Source of the DNA: a virus
Reading direction: 5' to 3' (one strand)
Length of the DNA: 27,544 nucleotides
Virus record (IMG/VR): IMGVR_UViG_3300042125_000027
Location: 1-27,544 of that record
Shown: positions 8,116 through 14,474 of the stretch, one piece after another
How positions within the stretch are numbered: position 1 is the first letter of the stretch
Layout of the letters: every line of letters begins with the position of its first letter
Made by a program: the position numbers and the translations under genes
The notes under the pieces: generated by a model
Told to the model about the DNA's origin: nothing
Seen by the model: only the letters and a program-made list of their open reading frames with translations
The model's database searches: none

Positions 8116-9463
8116 CGCGGTCCTCGCTCGAATCGCCAACCAGCAGGTACTGGTCGCCGCTGGGCAAGACGCCTGGCTGAATCAGTGCCTGATGCAGCTG
8201 GCCACCGCCGTCGCCAACATCGAAGAACGCATGCTCGAGCCGCGCGCCGAGAACGTCGTCGCCTCGGCCAAGCCCACCACCGACAACGAAGATGGCTTCT
8301 GGCCGGCCGAGGACGACTGGCTCTCCTACTATCGGCCGTACAACGTCAAGGACGGTACGTTGCAGGTGCCGGTGCAGGGCATGTTGGTCCATGGGATGCC
8401 CTACGCCATCGGCACCTGGGCCACCGGCTACCCGTATATCCGCCGCGCGATCTCTCGAGGCATGGCCGACCCCCGTGTCCGCCGCATTGCCTTGGTGATC
8501 AACTCGGGTGGCGGCGAAGTGGCCGGCAACTTCGACATGGTCGACTGGGTCTTCACTCAGCGCGGCGTCAAGCCCATGTGGGCTATCGTCGACGAGCACG
8601 CCTACTCCGCCGCCTATTCGATTGCCTCGGTCGCCGACCGCATCGTGGTGGCCCGGACTGGCGGCGTCGGCAGCATCGGCGTTCTCACCGCCTGGGTGGG
8701 CATCGGCAAGGCTCTCGAGAAGCAAGGCATCGAGGTCCAGCTGATCCACGCAGGCAAGCACAAGGTTGACGGCAACCCCTACGAAGCCCTGTCCGACGCG
8801 GTGAAAGCCCGCATCCAGGCGCGGATCGACAACCTTTATGGTATTTTCACCGCCACGGTGGCCCGGAACCTCGGCATGGACGAGGCGAAAATCCGGGAAA
8901 CGGAAGCTCTGACTTACGGCGCAACTGAAGCCGTGGAGCTTGGCCTGGCCCACGAGGTCTTGCCTTTCGACGAAGCAATGGCCGCTTTCTCGCGCGCGCC
9001 CCTTACCACTACAGGAGTCACCACGATGGAACTTACCCAAGCAGAACTGGACAGCCAGCTCGCTTCGGCCCGCGCGCAAGGTCATGCCGCAGGCAAGGCG
9101 GAGGGCGAACAGGGCCAGGCAGCCGCAGTGGCCGCAGCCAAGGCTGAAGGCGTTTCCGAGGAGCGCGCTCGCATGAACGGCATCCTCGCCCACGCCGAAG
9201 CCGAAAAGCGTCCGAACCAGGCCAAGATGCTGGCCACCAAAACCAGCATGTCGGTTGAAGAAGCCGGCGAAGTGCTGTCCGCTTCCCCGGAGGAAGCGAA
9301 GGCCACCGCCCCCACCAAGCCTCGCGCCGATAACGCCTTCGTTGCGGCAATGGGCAAGGACAACCCGGAACTGGGTGAAGGCGGCGACGCCAACGCCGAA
9401 GACGACCAGGACACCCCGAAAGACCTGGTCGCCGAGTTCCGTTCCCTCACCGGTGCTAAGTAA
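8102..9463 (+). CDS. Head maturation protease, S49/SppA-like, fused to scaffold region (lambda gpC-type)
   Basis: Prohead protease that processes the scaffold and possibly itself during capsid maturation. Residues about 85-290 form an S49 peptidase domain with INSGGGEV at 133-140, Ser169 in AYSAAY as probable nucleophile and Lys221 in the GKHKVDG loop as general base, the dyad arrangement of the lambda gpC class. Residues 291-308 are a linker. Residues 309-453 are Ala/Glu/Gln-rich and helical, as expected for scaffold. The same frame contains a second start with a strong ribosome-binding site (listed separately). The gene overlaps the portal by 14 bases; an in-frame ATG at 8108 is an equally possible start two codons later. 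Confidence 0.93.
   Translation: MPMNNAVLARIANQQVLVAAGQDAWLNQCLMQLATAVANIEERMLEPRAENVVASAKPTTDNEDGFWPAEDDWLSYYRPYNVKDGTLQVPVQGMLVHGMPYAIGTWATGYPYIRRAISRGMADPRVRRIALVINSGGGEVAGNFDMVDWVFTQRGVKPMWAIVDEHAYSAAYSIASVADRIVVARTGGVGSIGVLTAWVGIGKALEKQGIEVQLIHAGKHKVDGNPYEALSDAVKARIQARIDNLYGIFTATVARNLGMDEAKIRETEALTYGATEAVELGLAHEVLPFDEAMAAFSRAPLTTTGVTTMELTQAELDSQLASARAQGHAAGKAEGEQGQAAAVAAAKAEGVSEERARMNGILAHAEAEKRPNQAKMLATKTSMSVEEAGEVLSASPEEAKATAPTKPRADNAFVAAMGKDNPELGEGGDANAEDDQDTPKDLVAEFRSLTGAK
9013..9017 (+). promoter_or_regulatory. Ribosome-binding site for the nested scaffold start
   Basis: AGGAG lies eight bases upstream of the in-frame ATG at 9026, inside the protease gene. The protease reading frame itself does not need a Shine-Dalgarno sequence here, which is why I read it as a real internal initiation signal. 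Confidence 0.75.
9026..9463 (+). CDS. Nested in-frame scaffolding protein (lambda Nu3-like)
   Basis: An internal ATG at codon 309 of the protease gene is preceded by AGGAG at 9013-9017, eight bases upstream, one of the best ribosome-binding sites in the window. Translation here would give a 145-residue protein identical to the protease C-terminus: helical, rich in Ala, Glu and Gln, with a Pro/acidic hinge near residues 95-130 and a KDLVAEFRSLTGAK tail. Lambda Nu3 is made the same way inside gene C and acts as capsid scaffold, with its C-terminus contacting the coat protein. Size, composition and position immediately upstream of the decoration and coat genes agree. The nested start is inferred from the ribosome-binding site; expression is not shown. 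Confidence 0.8.
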   Translation: MELTQAELDSQLASARAQGHAAGKAEGEQGQAAAVAAAKAEGVSEERARMNGILAHAEAEKRPNQAKMLATKTSMSVEEAGEVLSASPEEAKATAPTKPRADNAFVAAMGKDNPELGEGGDANAEDDQDTPKDLVAEFRSLTGAK

Positions 9464-9475
9464 GGAGCAGCCGAC

Positions 9476-9904
9476 ATGCCCGAGATCAAATACGGTAACG
9501 CCGGCCAAGCCGGTGTCTGGACCGATAGTTTCAGCCAACGCGAGATCCTGGCGGGCGACACCCCGCAACAGGTCTCGGCCTATGGCCTGCTGCAAGCCGC
9601 CAACGTCGCGGCAGGCATCCCGGCCTTCACCCCGGTCTACGTTCACCCGGAGACCCTGGCGCTGACCGTCGCCTCCTACGCGGCCGACGACAGCGGCGTG
9701 GAGCCGAACGCCCTGACCCTCGGCGACATCGAGGCAGGCACCGTGGCAGGCTCCAGCGTTCCGGTGTGGACCGCCGGCTGCTACAACATCTACGCGATCA
9801 ACTGGCCCGCCAGCTACGACACCGAAGGCAAGAAGCTGGGTGCCTTCGCCCGTACCATGGCGAACCAGATCGTCGTGAAAAAACCCTACAACGCCGACGC
9901 ATAA
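9476..9904 (+). CDS. Capsid decoration (head-stabilising) protein, gpD-like
   Basis: Binds the expanded capsid surface as trimers and stabilises the filled head. The 142-residue, beta-rich protein sits between scaffold and major capsid genes, exactly the place of lambda D. It has the family features of an early ILAGDTPQQVSAYGLL segment, a Pro/Thr-rich strand (AFTPVYVHPETLALTV), a VPVWTAGCYNIYAINW strand and a short basic helix near the end. AGGAG at 9463-9467 lies eight bases before the ATG. Lambda gpD is about 110 residues, so this member is somewhat longer. Confidence 0.87.
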   Translation: MPEIKYGNAGQAGVWTDSFSQREILAGDTPQQVSAYGLLQAANVAAGIPAFTPVYVHPETLALTVASYAADDSGVEPNALTLGDIEAGTVAGSSVPVWTAGCYNIYAINWPASYDTEGKKLGAFARTMANQIVVKKPYNADA

Positions 9905-9917
9905 GGACGCCGCTGCC

Positions 9918-10961
9918 ATGACCATTCAAGTAACGATGTACGACACCCGGCAGCTGCTCGGCCTGTACCGCGAGCAAGCTCCGGTGCAGACCTACTTCCG
10001 CCAGCTGGCCTTCCCCCAGGTGCTCGTGTTCGATGACGAGTACGTGGACTTCGAGAAGATCCGCGAAGGCCGCAAGCTGGCCCCGCTGGTCCTCCCCACC
10101 GCTCAGGGTCGTCCGGTCTATTCGCAAGCCGCCACCGCTGTGCGGATCAAACCGGCCTACGTGAAGCCGAAGGACCCGATCAGCCCGAGTCGTCTGATGA
10201 AGCGTATGCCCGGTGAAGGCCTGGTAGACATCAACTCGATGACTCCGGCGCAGCGCTTCACCCTGCTGCTGGCCGATATCCTCCGCGTTCATCGCGAGAC
10301 CATCGACCGCCGTGAAGAGTGGATGGCTGCCCAGGCCCTGATCTACGGCAAGGTCACCCTCGCTGATCCGGACTACCCGACTCGCGTCGTGGACTTCCAG
10401 CGTGCGGCCGACCATACCGTCACCCTGACCGGCGCGCAGCGTTGGGGCCAGGCCGGCATCGAACCGATGGACGACATCCAGGCCTGGGTCGACCGTGTCC
10501 GCCGTGCTCCGTTCGGTGGCCCGACCAACCGTCTCACCGTAGGCGCCAACGTGCTGAAGGTCCTGCTGGCCTCGACCAAGGTCAAGGAGCAGCTGGATCT
10601 GCAGACCCGCGGCACCAACGCCGACCTGAATACCGGCCTGCGTAGCGGCGAGTACGTCGAGTACATCGGCAAGCTGGGTCCGAACCTCGAGCTGTGGGTC
10701 AACACCGACTACTACGAGCAACCGGATGGTACCGCCGTACCGTTCATGGACCCGGACGGCGTGCTGCTGACCGGCCCCAACGTACAGGGCGTTCGCTGCT
10801 TCGGCGCGATCCTGGACGACGAGGCTGGCTACCGCGCGCTGGCGGCCTTCCCGAAACAATGGCGCCAGCCGGACCCGAGCGCCGTGTTCGTGATGACCCA
10901 GTCGGCGCCGCTGCCGGTACCGGTCAACCCCAACAACTCGCTGTACGCGAAGGTCCTCTAA
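9918..10961 (+). CDS. Major capsid protein, lambda gpE family
   Basis: Coat protein forming the HK97-fold icosahedral shell. The 347-residue length is the same as is usual for lambda gpE-type coats. Recognisable segments are the N-terminal TRQLLGLYREQAP helix, a VLVFDDEYVDFEKI strand pair corresponding to the gpE E-loop region, a RPVYSQAATAVRIKPAYVKPK segment, a long DILRVHRETIDRREEWMAAQAL spine-helix region, and the late WVNTDYYEQPDG strand with MDPDGVLLTGP. AAGGA about ten bases before the ATG serves as ribosome-binding site. An intrinsic terminator follows directly, consistent with strong, separately bounded expression of coat mRNA. Confidence 0.94.
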   Translation: MTIQVTMYDTRQLLGLYREQAPVQTYFRQLAFPQVLVFDDEYVDFEKIREGRKLAPLVLPTAQGRPVYSQAATAVRIKPAYVKPKDPISPSRLMKRMPGEGLVDINSMTPAQRFTLLLADILRVHRETIDRREEWMAAQALIYGKVTLADPDYPTRVVDFQRAADHTVTLTGAQRWGQAGIEPMDDIQAWVDRVRRAPFGGPTNRLTVGANVLKVLLASTKVKEQLDLQTRGTNADLNTGLRSGEYVEYIGKLGPNLELWVNTDYYEQPDGTAVPFMDPDGVLLTGPNVQGVRCFGAILDDEAGYRALAAFPKQWRQPDPSAVFVMTQSAPLPVPVNPNNSLYAKVL

Positions 10962-10982
10962 GGACTACCCTGAAACACGAAG

Positions 10983-11006
10983 CGACGGCCTCCGGGCCGT
11001 CGTTTT
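10983..11006 (+). terminator. Rho-independent terminator after the major capsid gene
   Basis: A perfect 8-bp stem (CGACGGCC at 10983-10990 with GGCCGTCG at 10995-11002) closes a TCCG tetraloop and is followed by TTTT at 11003-11006. It begins about 20 bases after the capsid stop and lies in one of the few real intergenic gaps of the window. Because downstream genes are still required, it is probably a partial terminator that lowers expression after the coat gene. Confidence 0.85.
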
Positions 11007-11037
11007 CGCTGTAGACCCCAACCAGGAGATCAATGCA

Positions 11038-11421
11038 ATGGCCGAGAAACTGCGACTTATCGCCCTCCACGAAATCATCCGCGACGGCAAGGACAAGAAG
11101 CGTGAGGTGATCAGCCCGCGCACCGCCTTCGACGCGGTCGACGAAGAAAACCTCCAGGAGCTGCTGAAGAGCGGCGCCGCCCGTCAACTGACCGCCGAAG
11201 AGCTGAAACTGCCGGCCGGCGCCACTGCCCCGGACCCTGCCGCAGCAGGAAACCCGAACAGCAACGAGAGCACCGTCAAGGTTCTGACCGAGATGAACGG
11301 TAACGAGCTGAAAGCGGAAGCCACCAAGCGTAAGCTGACCTTCGCCGGCAACGCCAGCAAGGCCGACCTGCTGAAGCTCCTGCAGGACGACGACAAGAAG
11401 AAGTCGGACGCCCTGGTCTGA
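11038..11421 (+). CDS. gpFI-position head protein with C-terminal SAP/HeH-like segment
   Basis: A 127-residue protein directly after the coat gene, the place of lambda FI (a DNA packaging accessory). The N-terminal 60 residues (ALHEIIRDGKDKKREVISP, then DEENLQELLKSGAARQLTAEEL) look like a small domain common in phage proteins of this position. A low-complexity Ala/Pro/Asn linker follows at about 60-78. Residues 80-116 (VKVLTEMNGNELKAEATKRKL, then NASKADLLKLL) have the helix-extended-helix pattern of SAP/HeH DNA-binding motifs. AGGAG at 11024-11028 is nine bases before the ATG. Function is inferred from position and this segment only; there is no clear sequence similarity to lambda FI. Confidence 0.7.
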   Translation: MAEKLRLIALHEIIRDGKDKKREVISPRTAFDAVDEENLQELLKSGAARQLTAEELKLPAGATAPDPAAAGNPNSNESTVKVLTEMNGNELKAEATKRKLTFAGNASKADLLKLLQDDDKKKSDALV

Positions 11422-11834
11422 TGGCCACGTTCCGGGAAGAGAAGATGGCCGCTCGCCTGGACCTCCATGAGGCCCTGGCCGAGCCGGTCATTTACTTCGC
11501 CACCCGCCAAGCTGCTCGGCGGGTGGTCCCGGTTCGTCTTCATCTGCAGGTGGGCGCCCAGGGCGAGCTGCGTAACCGCGGCTTTGCCGACTGGTCCGTG
11601 CCCACCCCGCAGATCGCTTTCGTCCCCAGCTCCACCCCGAATCCTGTTGTGCCCGCCAACGGCGCCTACGTGGTGACCAAGTACAACGGCGTGTGCAAGA
11701 TCGACACTACCGAACCTTTCGACGGGCTGCGCCAGATGGCGAACGTGACCGTCCTGGATTATCCTTCCGCCAAGCAACTCGGCTGGGACCCCACCAAGCC
11801 CTGGTGTGGCGAGAAACCCCCTACCGAAACCTGA
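11421..11834 (+). CDS. Head-tail connector protein, gpFII-position
   Basis: A 137-residue protein in the lambda FII slot, predicted to sit below the head completion protein and form the tail-attachment interface. Lambda gpFII is about 117 residues. The sequence has an N-terminal helix (REEKMAARLDLHEALAEP) followed by beta strands (VVPVRLHLQVGAQGEL, AYVVTKYNGVCKI, MANVTVLDYP), compatible with a small beta-sandwich connector. The ATG at 11421 overlaps the previous stop (TGATG). An in-frame ATG at 11445 has a GGGAAGAGAAG purine tract before it and is an alternative start eight codons later. Assignment depends mainly on gene order. Confidence 0.62.
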   Translation: MATFREEKMAARLDLHEALAEPVIYFATRQAARRVVPVRLHLQVGAQGELRNRGFADWSVPTPQIAFVPSSTPNPVVPANGAYVVTKYNGVCKIDTTEPFDGLRQMANVTVLDYPSAKQLGWDPTKPWCGEKPPTET

Positions 11835-11844
11835 GCATCCGGCC

Positions 11845-12444
11845 ATGGACGTCTACGCCGTTGCAGTTGAAGGGTTTGACGACCTGGTCGACCTGGAAAA
11901 CGCCCCGGACAAGATCCTGCTGGCCGCCCAGCGCGCGATCAACCGCGTCCTCGAAACCACCCGCACGGCGAGCGCCCGTGAGATCCTGAAGCAGGTGAGC
12001 CTGCCGGCCCGCTACGTCAGCGGCGCCAACGGCAGGCTCGCAGTGGCGAAGAAGGCGAGGGCCAAGGATCTCGAGGGCATCATCAAGGGCCGCGAGCGCC
12101 CGACCAGCCTGGCCAGGTTCCTGAAGGGAGCGCCGAAGATCGGCAAGGCAGGCGTCCGGGTCGAGGTGAAGCCGGGCAGCGCGCAGATCCTGCCGAAGGC
12201 ATTCGTGCTCCGCCTGCCGCAGGGCAGCACCTTGACCGACACCGTGTTCAACCTGGGCCTGGCCGTTCGACTCACCGAGGGCGAGGCCATGCGCAACAAG
12301 AAGAGTGTGATCCGCGTTGGCAAGGGCCTGTACCTACTGTACGGCCCGTCGGTGAACCAGGTCTTCCGCGATGTCGCAGAGGACCAGGCAGAGCCGGCGG
12401 CCGATAGACTCGAACGTGAATTCTTGAGGCTGCTCGACCTATGA
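11845..12444 (+). CDS. Minor tail / neck protein, gpZ-like
   Basis: Lies between FII- and U-position genes, where lambda Z (192 residues) is found; 199 residues here from the ATG at 11845. The protein is basic with a helical N-terminus (DLVDLENAPDKILLAAQRAINRV) and TRTASAREILKQVSLPARYV, the usual opening of prophage tail protein Z members, followed by a beta-rich middle (VRVEVKPGSAQILPKAFVLRL). Lambda gpZ is required for proper DNA positioning in the tail and tail completion. A GTG at 11806 would add 13 residues but lies inside the upstream gene and lacks a ribosome-binding site, so I prefer the ATG. The stop overlaps the next start (ATGA). Confidence 0.72.
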   Translation: MDVYAVAVEGFDDLVDLENAPDKILLAAQRAINRVLETTRTASAREILKQVSLPARYVSGANGRLAVAKKARAKDLEGIIKGRERPTSLARFLKGAPKIGKAGVRVEVKPGSAQILPKAFVLRLPQGSTLTDTVFNLGLAVRLTEGEAMRNKKSVIRVGKGLYLLYGPSVNQVFRDVAEDQAEPAADRLEREFLRLLDL

Positions 12445-12944
12445 ACCCACCCTTCCGCCTCCGCGTGCTGATGGCGCTGCAGAACTGCATGCAAGCCATG
12501 ACCCCGGCGAACGGCTACACCTACGATCTCAGCCAATCGGTCTTCGTCGGCCGCGATATGTTCGGAGACGACGACCCGGTCCCGCTGATCGCCATCCTGG
12601 AAGATCCGGACACGCCCCCGCTGCGCCTCACGCCGCGCGACGCCACGGATCGAGTGAACACCTGGACCCTGCTGATCCAGGGCTTCATCAACCCCGATCA
12701 GGGGGACATGCCTTTGCGGCCGGCATACGTGCTCGCTGCGGAGACTGCCAAGGCGTTGATCGACGGCGCCAGGCGGATGGATGGCCACACGCCCGACTAC
12801 TTCGGCATGGGGGGTCGTGTCGACCGCTTCGCGCTGGGTCCGGCTATCGTGAGACCGGCAGAGATCGGTGTTTCGGACAAAGCCTTCTTCTGGTTGAGGC
12901 TTACGCTCGAGATAGTGGAGAATCTGCTCGATCCCTACGAGTGA
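12441..12944 (+). CDS. Tail terminator protein, gpU-position
   Basis: A 167-residue protein in the lambda U slot directly before the tail tube gene. Tail terminators cap the growing tube when the ruler length is reached and join the tail to the head. The sequence starts with a helix (RLRVLMALQNCMQAM), has a DDPVPLIAILEDPD strand, a WTLLIQGFI strand, and a final DKAFFWLRLTLEIVENL strand, an alpha/beta pattern consistent with the gpU/TrP fold. Its ATG overlaps the preceding TGA. No strong sequence identity to lambda gpU can be claimed by eye. Confidence 0.65.
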   Translation: MNPPFRLRVLMALQNCMQAMTPANGYTYDLSQSVFVGRDMFGDDDPVPLIAILEDPDTPPLRLTPRDATDRVNTWTLLIQGFINPDQGDMPLRPAYVLAAETAKALIDGARRMDGHTPDYFGMGGRVDRFALGPAIVRPAEIGVSDKAFFWLRLTLEIVENLLDPYE

Positions 12945-12983
12945 CCGGGGGTTTCGCAACGCAACTACACGAGGAAAAACGAT

Positions 12984-13775
12984 ATGGAACAGTTCACGAA
13001 AAACTACACCCTCGGTCGGGGAGAGCTGCACTTCGGCCAGTTCCGCCCGGACAGCCAGGTGCCGAAGGGCTTCCTGTACCTGGGCAACACCCCGGAGTTC
13101 AACCTGACCATCGAGACCGAGAAGCTGGATCACTTCAACAGCGACCGCGGTGTTCGTGAGAAGGACGACTCGGTGGCGCTGCAGACCAACCGTACCGGCT
13201 CGCTGATCACCGACAACATCAACTACGACAACCTGTCGTACTTCTTCCTGGGTGAGGCGCTGACCACCACCCTGGCAGCGTCGACCGGCAAGTCCGATAC
13301 CTTCCTGGACGTCGAGACCCGCCGCAGCTACCAGCTGGGCATCACCGAGGCCACGCCGTCGGGTACCCGTAACGTGGCCACTGTGGTGGTGAAGGACGAC
13401 ACCACGCCGACCCCGACCACCTTCACCCTGGGCACGGACTACGTGGTGGACCTCGTGGCGGCCATCGTGACCCCGTTGGAAGGCGGCGCCATCGTGGACG
13501 GAACCAACCTGGTGGTGGACTACGACCAGTCGGCTTCCACCCGCGACCGCATGGTCTCCAAGTCGGCCACCATCGAGGGTGCGCTGCAGTACCGCGCGAA
13601 GAACCCGAAGGGCAAGAACATCGACTACCTGATGCCTTGGGTACAGATCAGCCCCAACGGTGACTTCGCGATCAAGGCGGAAGAGTGGCAACAGCTGCCG
13701 TTCACCCTCGAGATCCTGAAGAAAGGCAACCTGGAGGCCATCTACGCGGACGGCCAGCCCTACACTCCGGTTTGA
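12984..13775 (+). CDS. Major tail tube protein, gpV-like
   Basis: Hexamer rings of this protein build the tail tube. The 263-residue protein begins with a strand-rich GRGELHFGQF segment, then GFLYLGNTPEFNLTIETEKLDH, the arrangement typical of siphovirus tube proteins. A central Thr/Pro-rich region (about 130-170) and a VSKSATIEGALQYRAKNPKGKN segment precede the closing strand LPFTLEILKKGN. Lambda gpV is about 246 residues. A GAGG ribosome-binding site lies upstream in a 39-base gap, one of the larger gaps here and consistent with strong independent translation. Position before the chaperone and tape measure supports the call. Confidence 0.86.
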   Translation: MEQFTKNYTLGRGELHFGQFRPDSQVPKGFLYLGNTPEFNLTIETEKLDHFNSDRGVREKDDSVALQTNRTGSLITDNINYDNLSYFFLGEALTTTLAASTGKSDTFLDVETRRSYQLGITEATPSGTRNVATVVVKDDTTPTPTTFTLGTDYVVDLVAAIVTPLEGGAIVDGTNLVVDYDQSASTRDRMVSKSATIEGALQYRAKNPKGKNIDYLMPWVQISPNGDFAIKAEEWQQLPFTLEILKKGNLEAIYADGQPYTPV

Positions 13776-13785
13776 GGTGTAACAC

Positions 13786-14268
13786 ATGGGCCTGCGTGAC
13801 CTGAAACACCCCACGGCCCAGGTCGAGACCCCCGGCGGCAGTTTTGTCGTCCGGGGGCTTTCGCTTGAGGACCTGACGATTTTGATGAAAGACCACACCG
13901 AAGAGGTGGGGACCCTGTTCAACCAGTTCCGCGATTGGTCGCTGACCCCGGATACTCAGGAGAAGGTGCCGGTGCATCAGTTCCTGGTCCGCATCGTGTC
14001 GCAAACCCCGGCTTTGATCAGCAGGGTGATCGCTCGAGCGGCGGACGAGGACGACGCGGAAGGCATCCGCTCTGCGGCCAAACTGGTGCCCGAGGACCAG
14101 AGCCAGGCGCTGGAGAAGATCGGCGGCCTGACTTTTCGGAGCGAGGCCGAACTCGAAAAGATGCTGAAGCTGGCGATTCGGAGTCTCGACCAGCTGACTC
14201 GCGCGCTGATCTCCGACAGCGCTGGCCTGGATCAGCCAGAGCTTGGCTCTGGAGCCTCCGGGCAGTAG
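13786..14268 (+). CDS. Tail assembly chaperone, gpG-like
   Basis: A 160-residue acidic, mainly helical protein between tail tube and tape measure genes, the place of lambda G. It likely coats the tape measure protein before tube polymerisation. The N-terminus has two short strands (AQVETPGGSFVVRGLSLEDL), then helices, ending in ELEKMLKLAIRSLDQLTRAL and a flexible GSGASGQ tail. Near its 3' end a second frame (one base back) stays open to 14474 and encodes a sequence that looks like the T extension. GAGGTG upstream of the ATG overlaps the tube-gene stop. A strong hairpin covers codons 15-24. Confidence 0.8.
   Translation: MGLRDLKHPTAQVETPGGSFVVRGLSLEDLTILMKDHTEEVGTLFNQFRDWSLTPDTQEKVPVHQFLVRIVSQTPALISRVIARAADEDDAEGIRSAAKLVPEDQSQALEKIGGLTFRSEAELEKMLKLAIRSLDQLTRALISDSAGLDQPELGSGASGQ
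13829..13857 (+). other. GC-rich hairpin inside the 5' part of the chaperone gene
   Basis: CCCCCGG at 13829-13835 pairs perfectly with CCGGGGG at 13851-13857. The 15-base interval can pair further (13836-13840 with 13845-13849, one G-U pair and one bulged base), leaving a short loop. Only three T residues follow, so it is not a classic terminator. It lies 43 bases into the gene after the highly expressed tail tube gene and could slow ribosomes or stabilise upstream mRNA. Confidence 0.4.
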
Positions 14269-14279
14269 CCAGCGCACTG

Positions 14280-14474
14280 ATGGAAGCGGGTCATCCGGAT
14301 TGCCGGAGCTACCCGTTAGGAATGCTGATCGACGAGGACACCCTGCTCCGCGAACGCAAAAGGGAAGACCGGGCCGCCTGGATCTCCGACCTCAACCTTG
14401 GGGTCGCGGCGGTGATCAGCAAGGAGGCGGTCCAGGAACTCAACAAGCTGCTGAGGAAGTTGAACGATGGCTAA
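14280..14474 (+). CDS. Tail assembly chaperone second-frame extension (gpT-like), via -1 frameshift or reinitiation
   Basis: The frame one base behind the chaperone frame is open well upstream and runs to the TAA at 14472-14474. Its protein-like part begins near 14241 (AWLWSLRAVASALMEAGHP), continues YPLGMLIDEDTLLRERKREDR and ends with a Lys/Leu-rich helix. A phage T-type domain is expected here as a frameshifted C-terminus of the G protein. The coordinates given start at the only nearby ATG, 11 bases after the chaperone stop, so coupled reinitiation is also possible; that ATG has no good ribosome-binding site. No canonical X-XXY-YYZ heptamer is visible in the right frame. The stop overlaps the tape measure start by eight bases. 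Confidence 0.6.
   Translation: MEAGHPDCRSYPLGMLIDEDTLLRERKREDRAAWISDLNLGVAAVISKEAVQELNKLLRKLNDG

Noticed and set aside
11806-11844. GTG start at 11806 for the gpZ-like gene
   Set aside because: It has no ribosome-binding site, lies inside the upstream gene and adds a Pro-rich 13-residue leader not expected in gpZ proteins.
14131-14160. ACTTTTC and CGAAAAG as frameshift slip sites in the chaperone gene
   Set aside because: In the chaperone frame the P-site codon would not re-pair after a -1 step (act to gac, gaa to cga). A shift here would also replace a good helix with about 30 residues of unlikely sequence before the T-like part begins.
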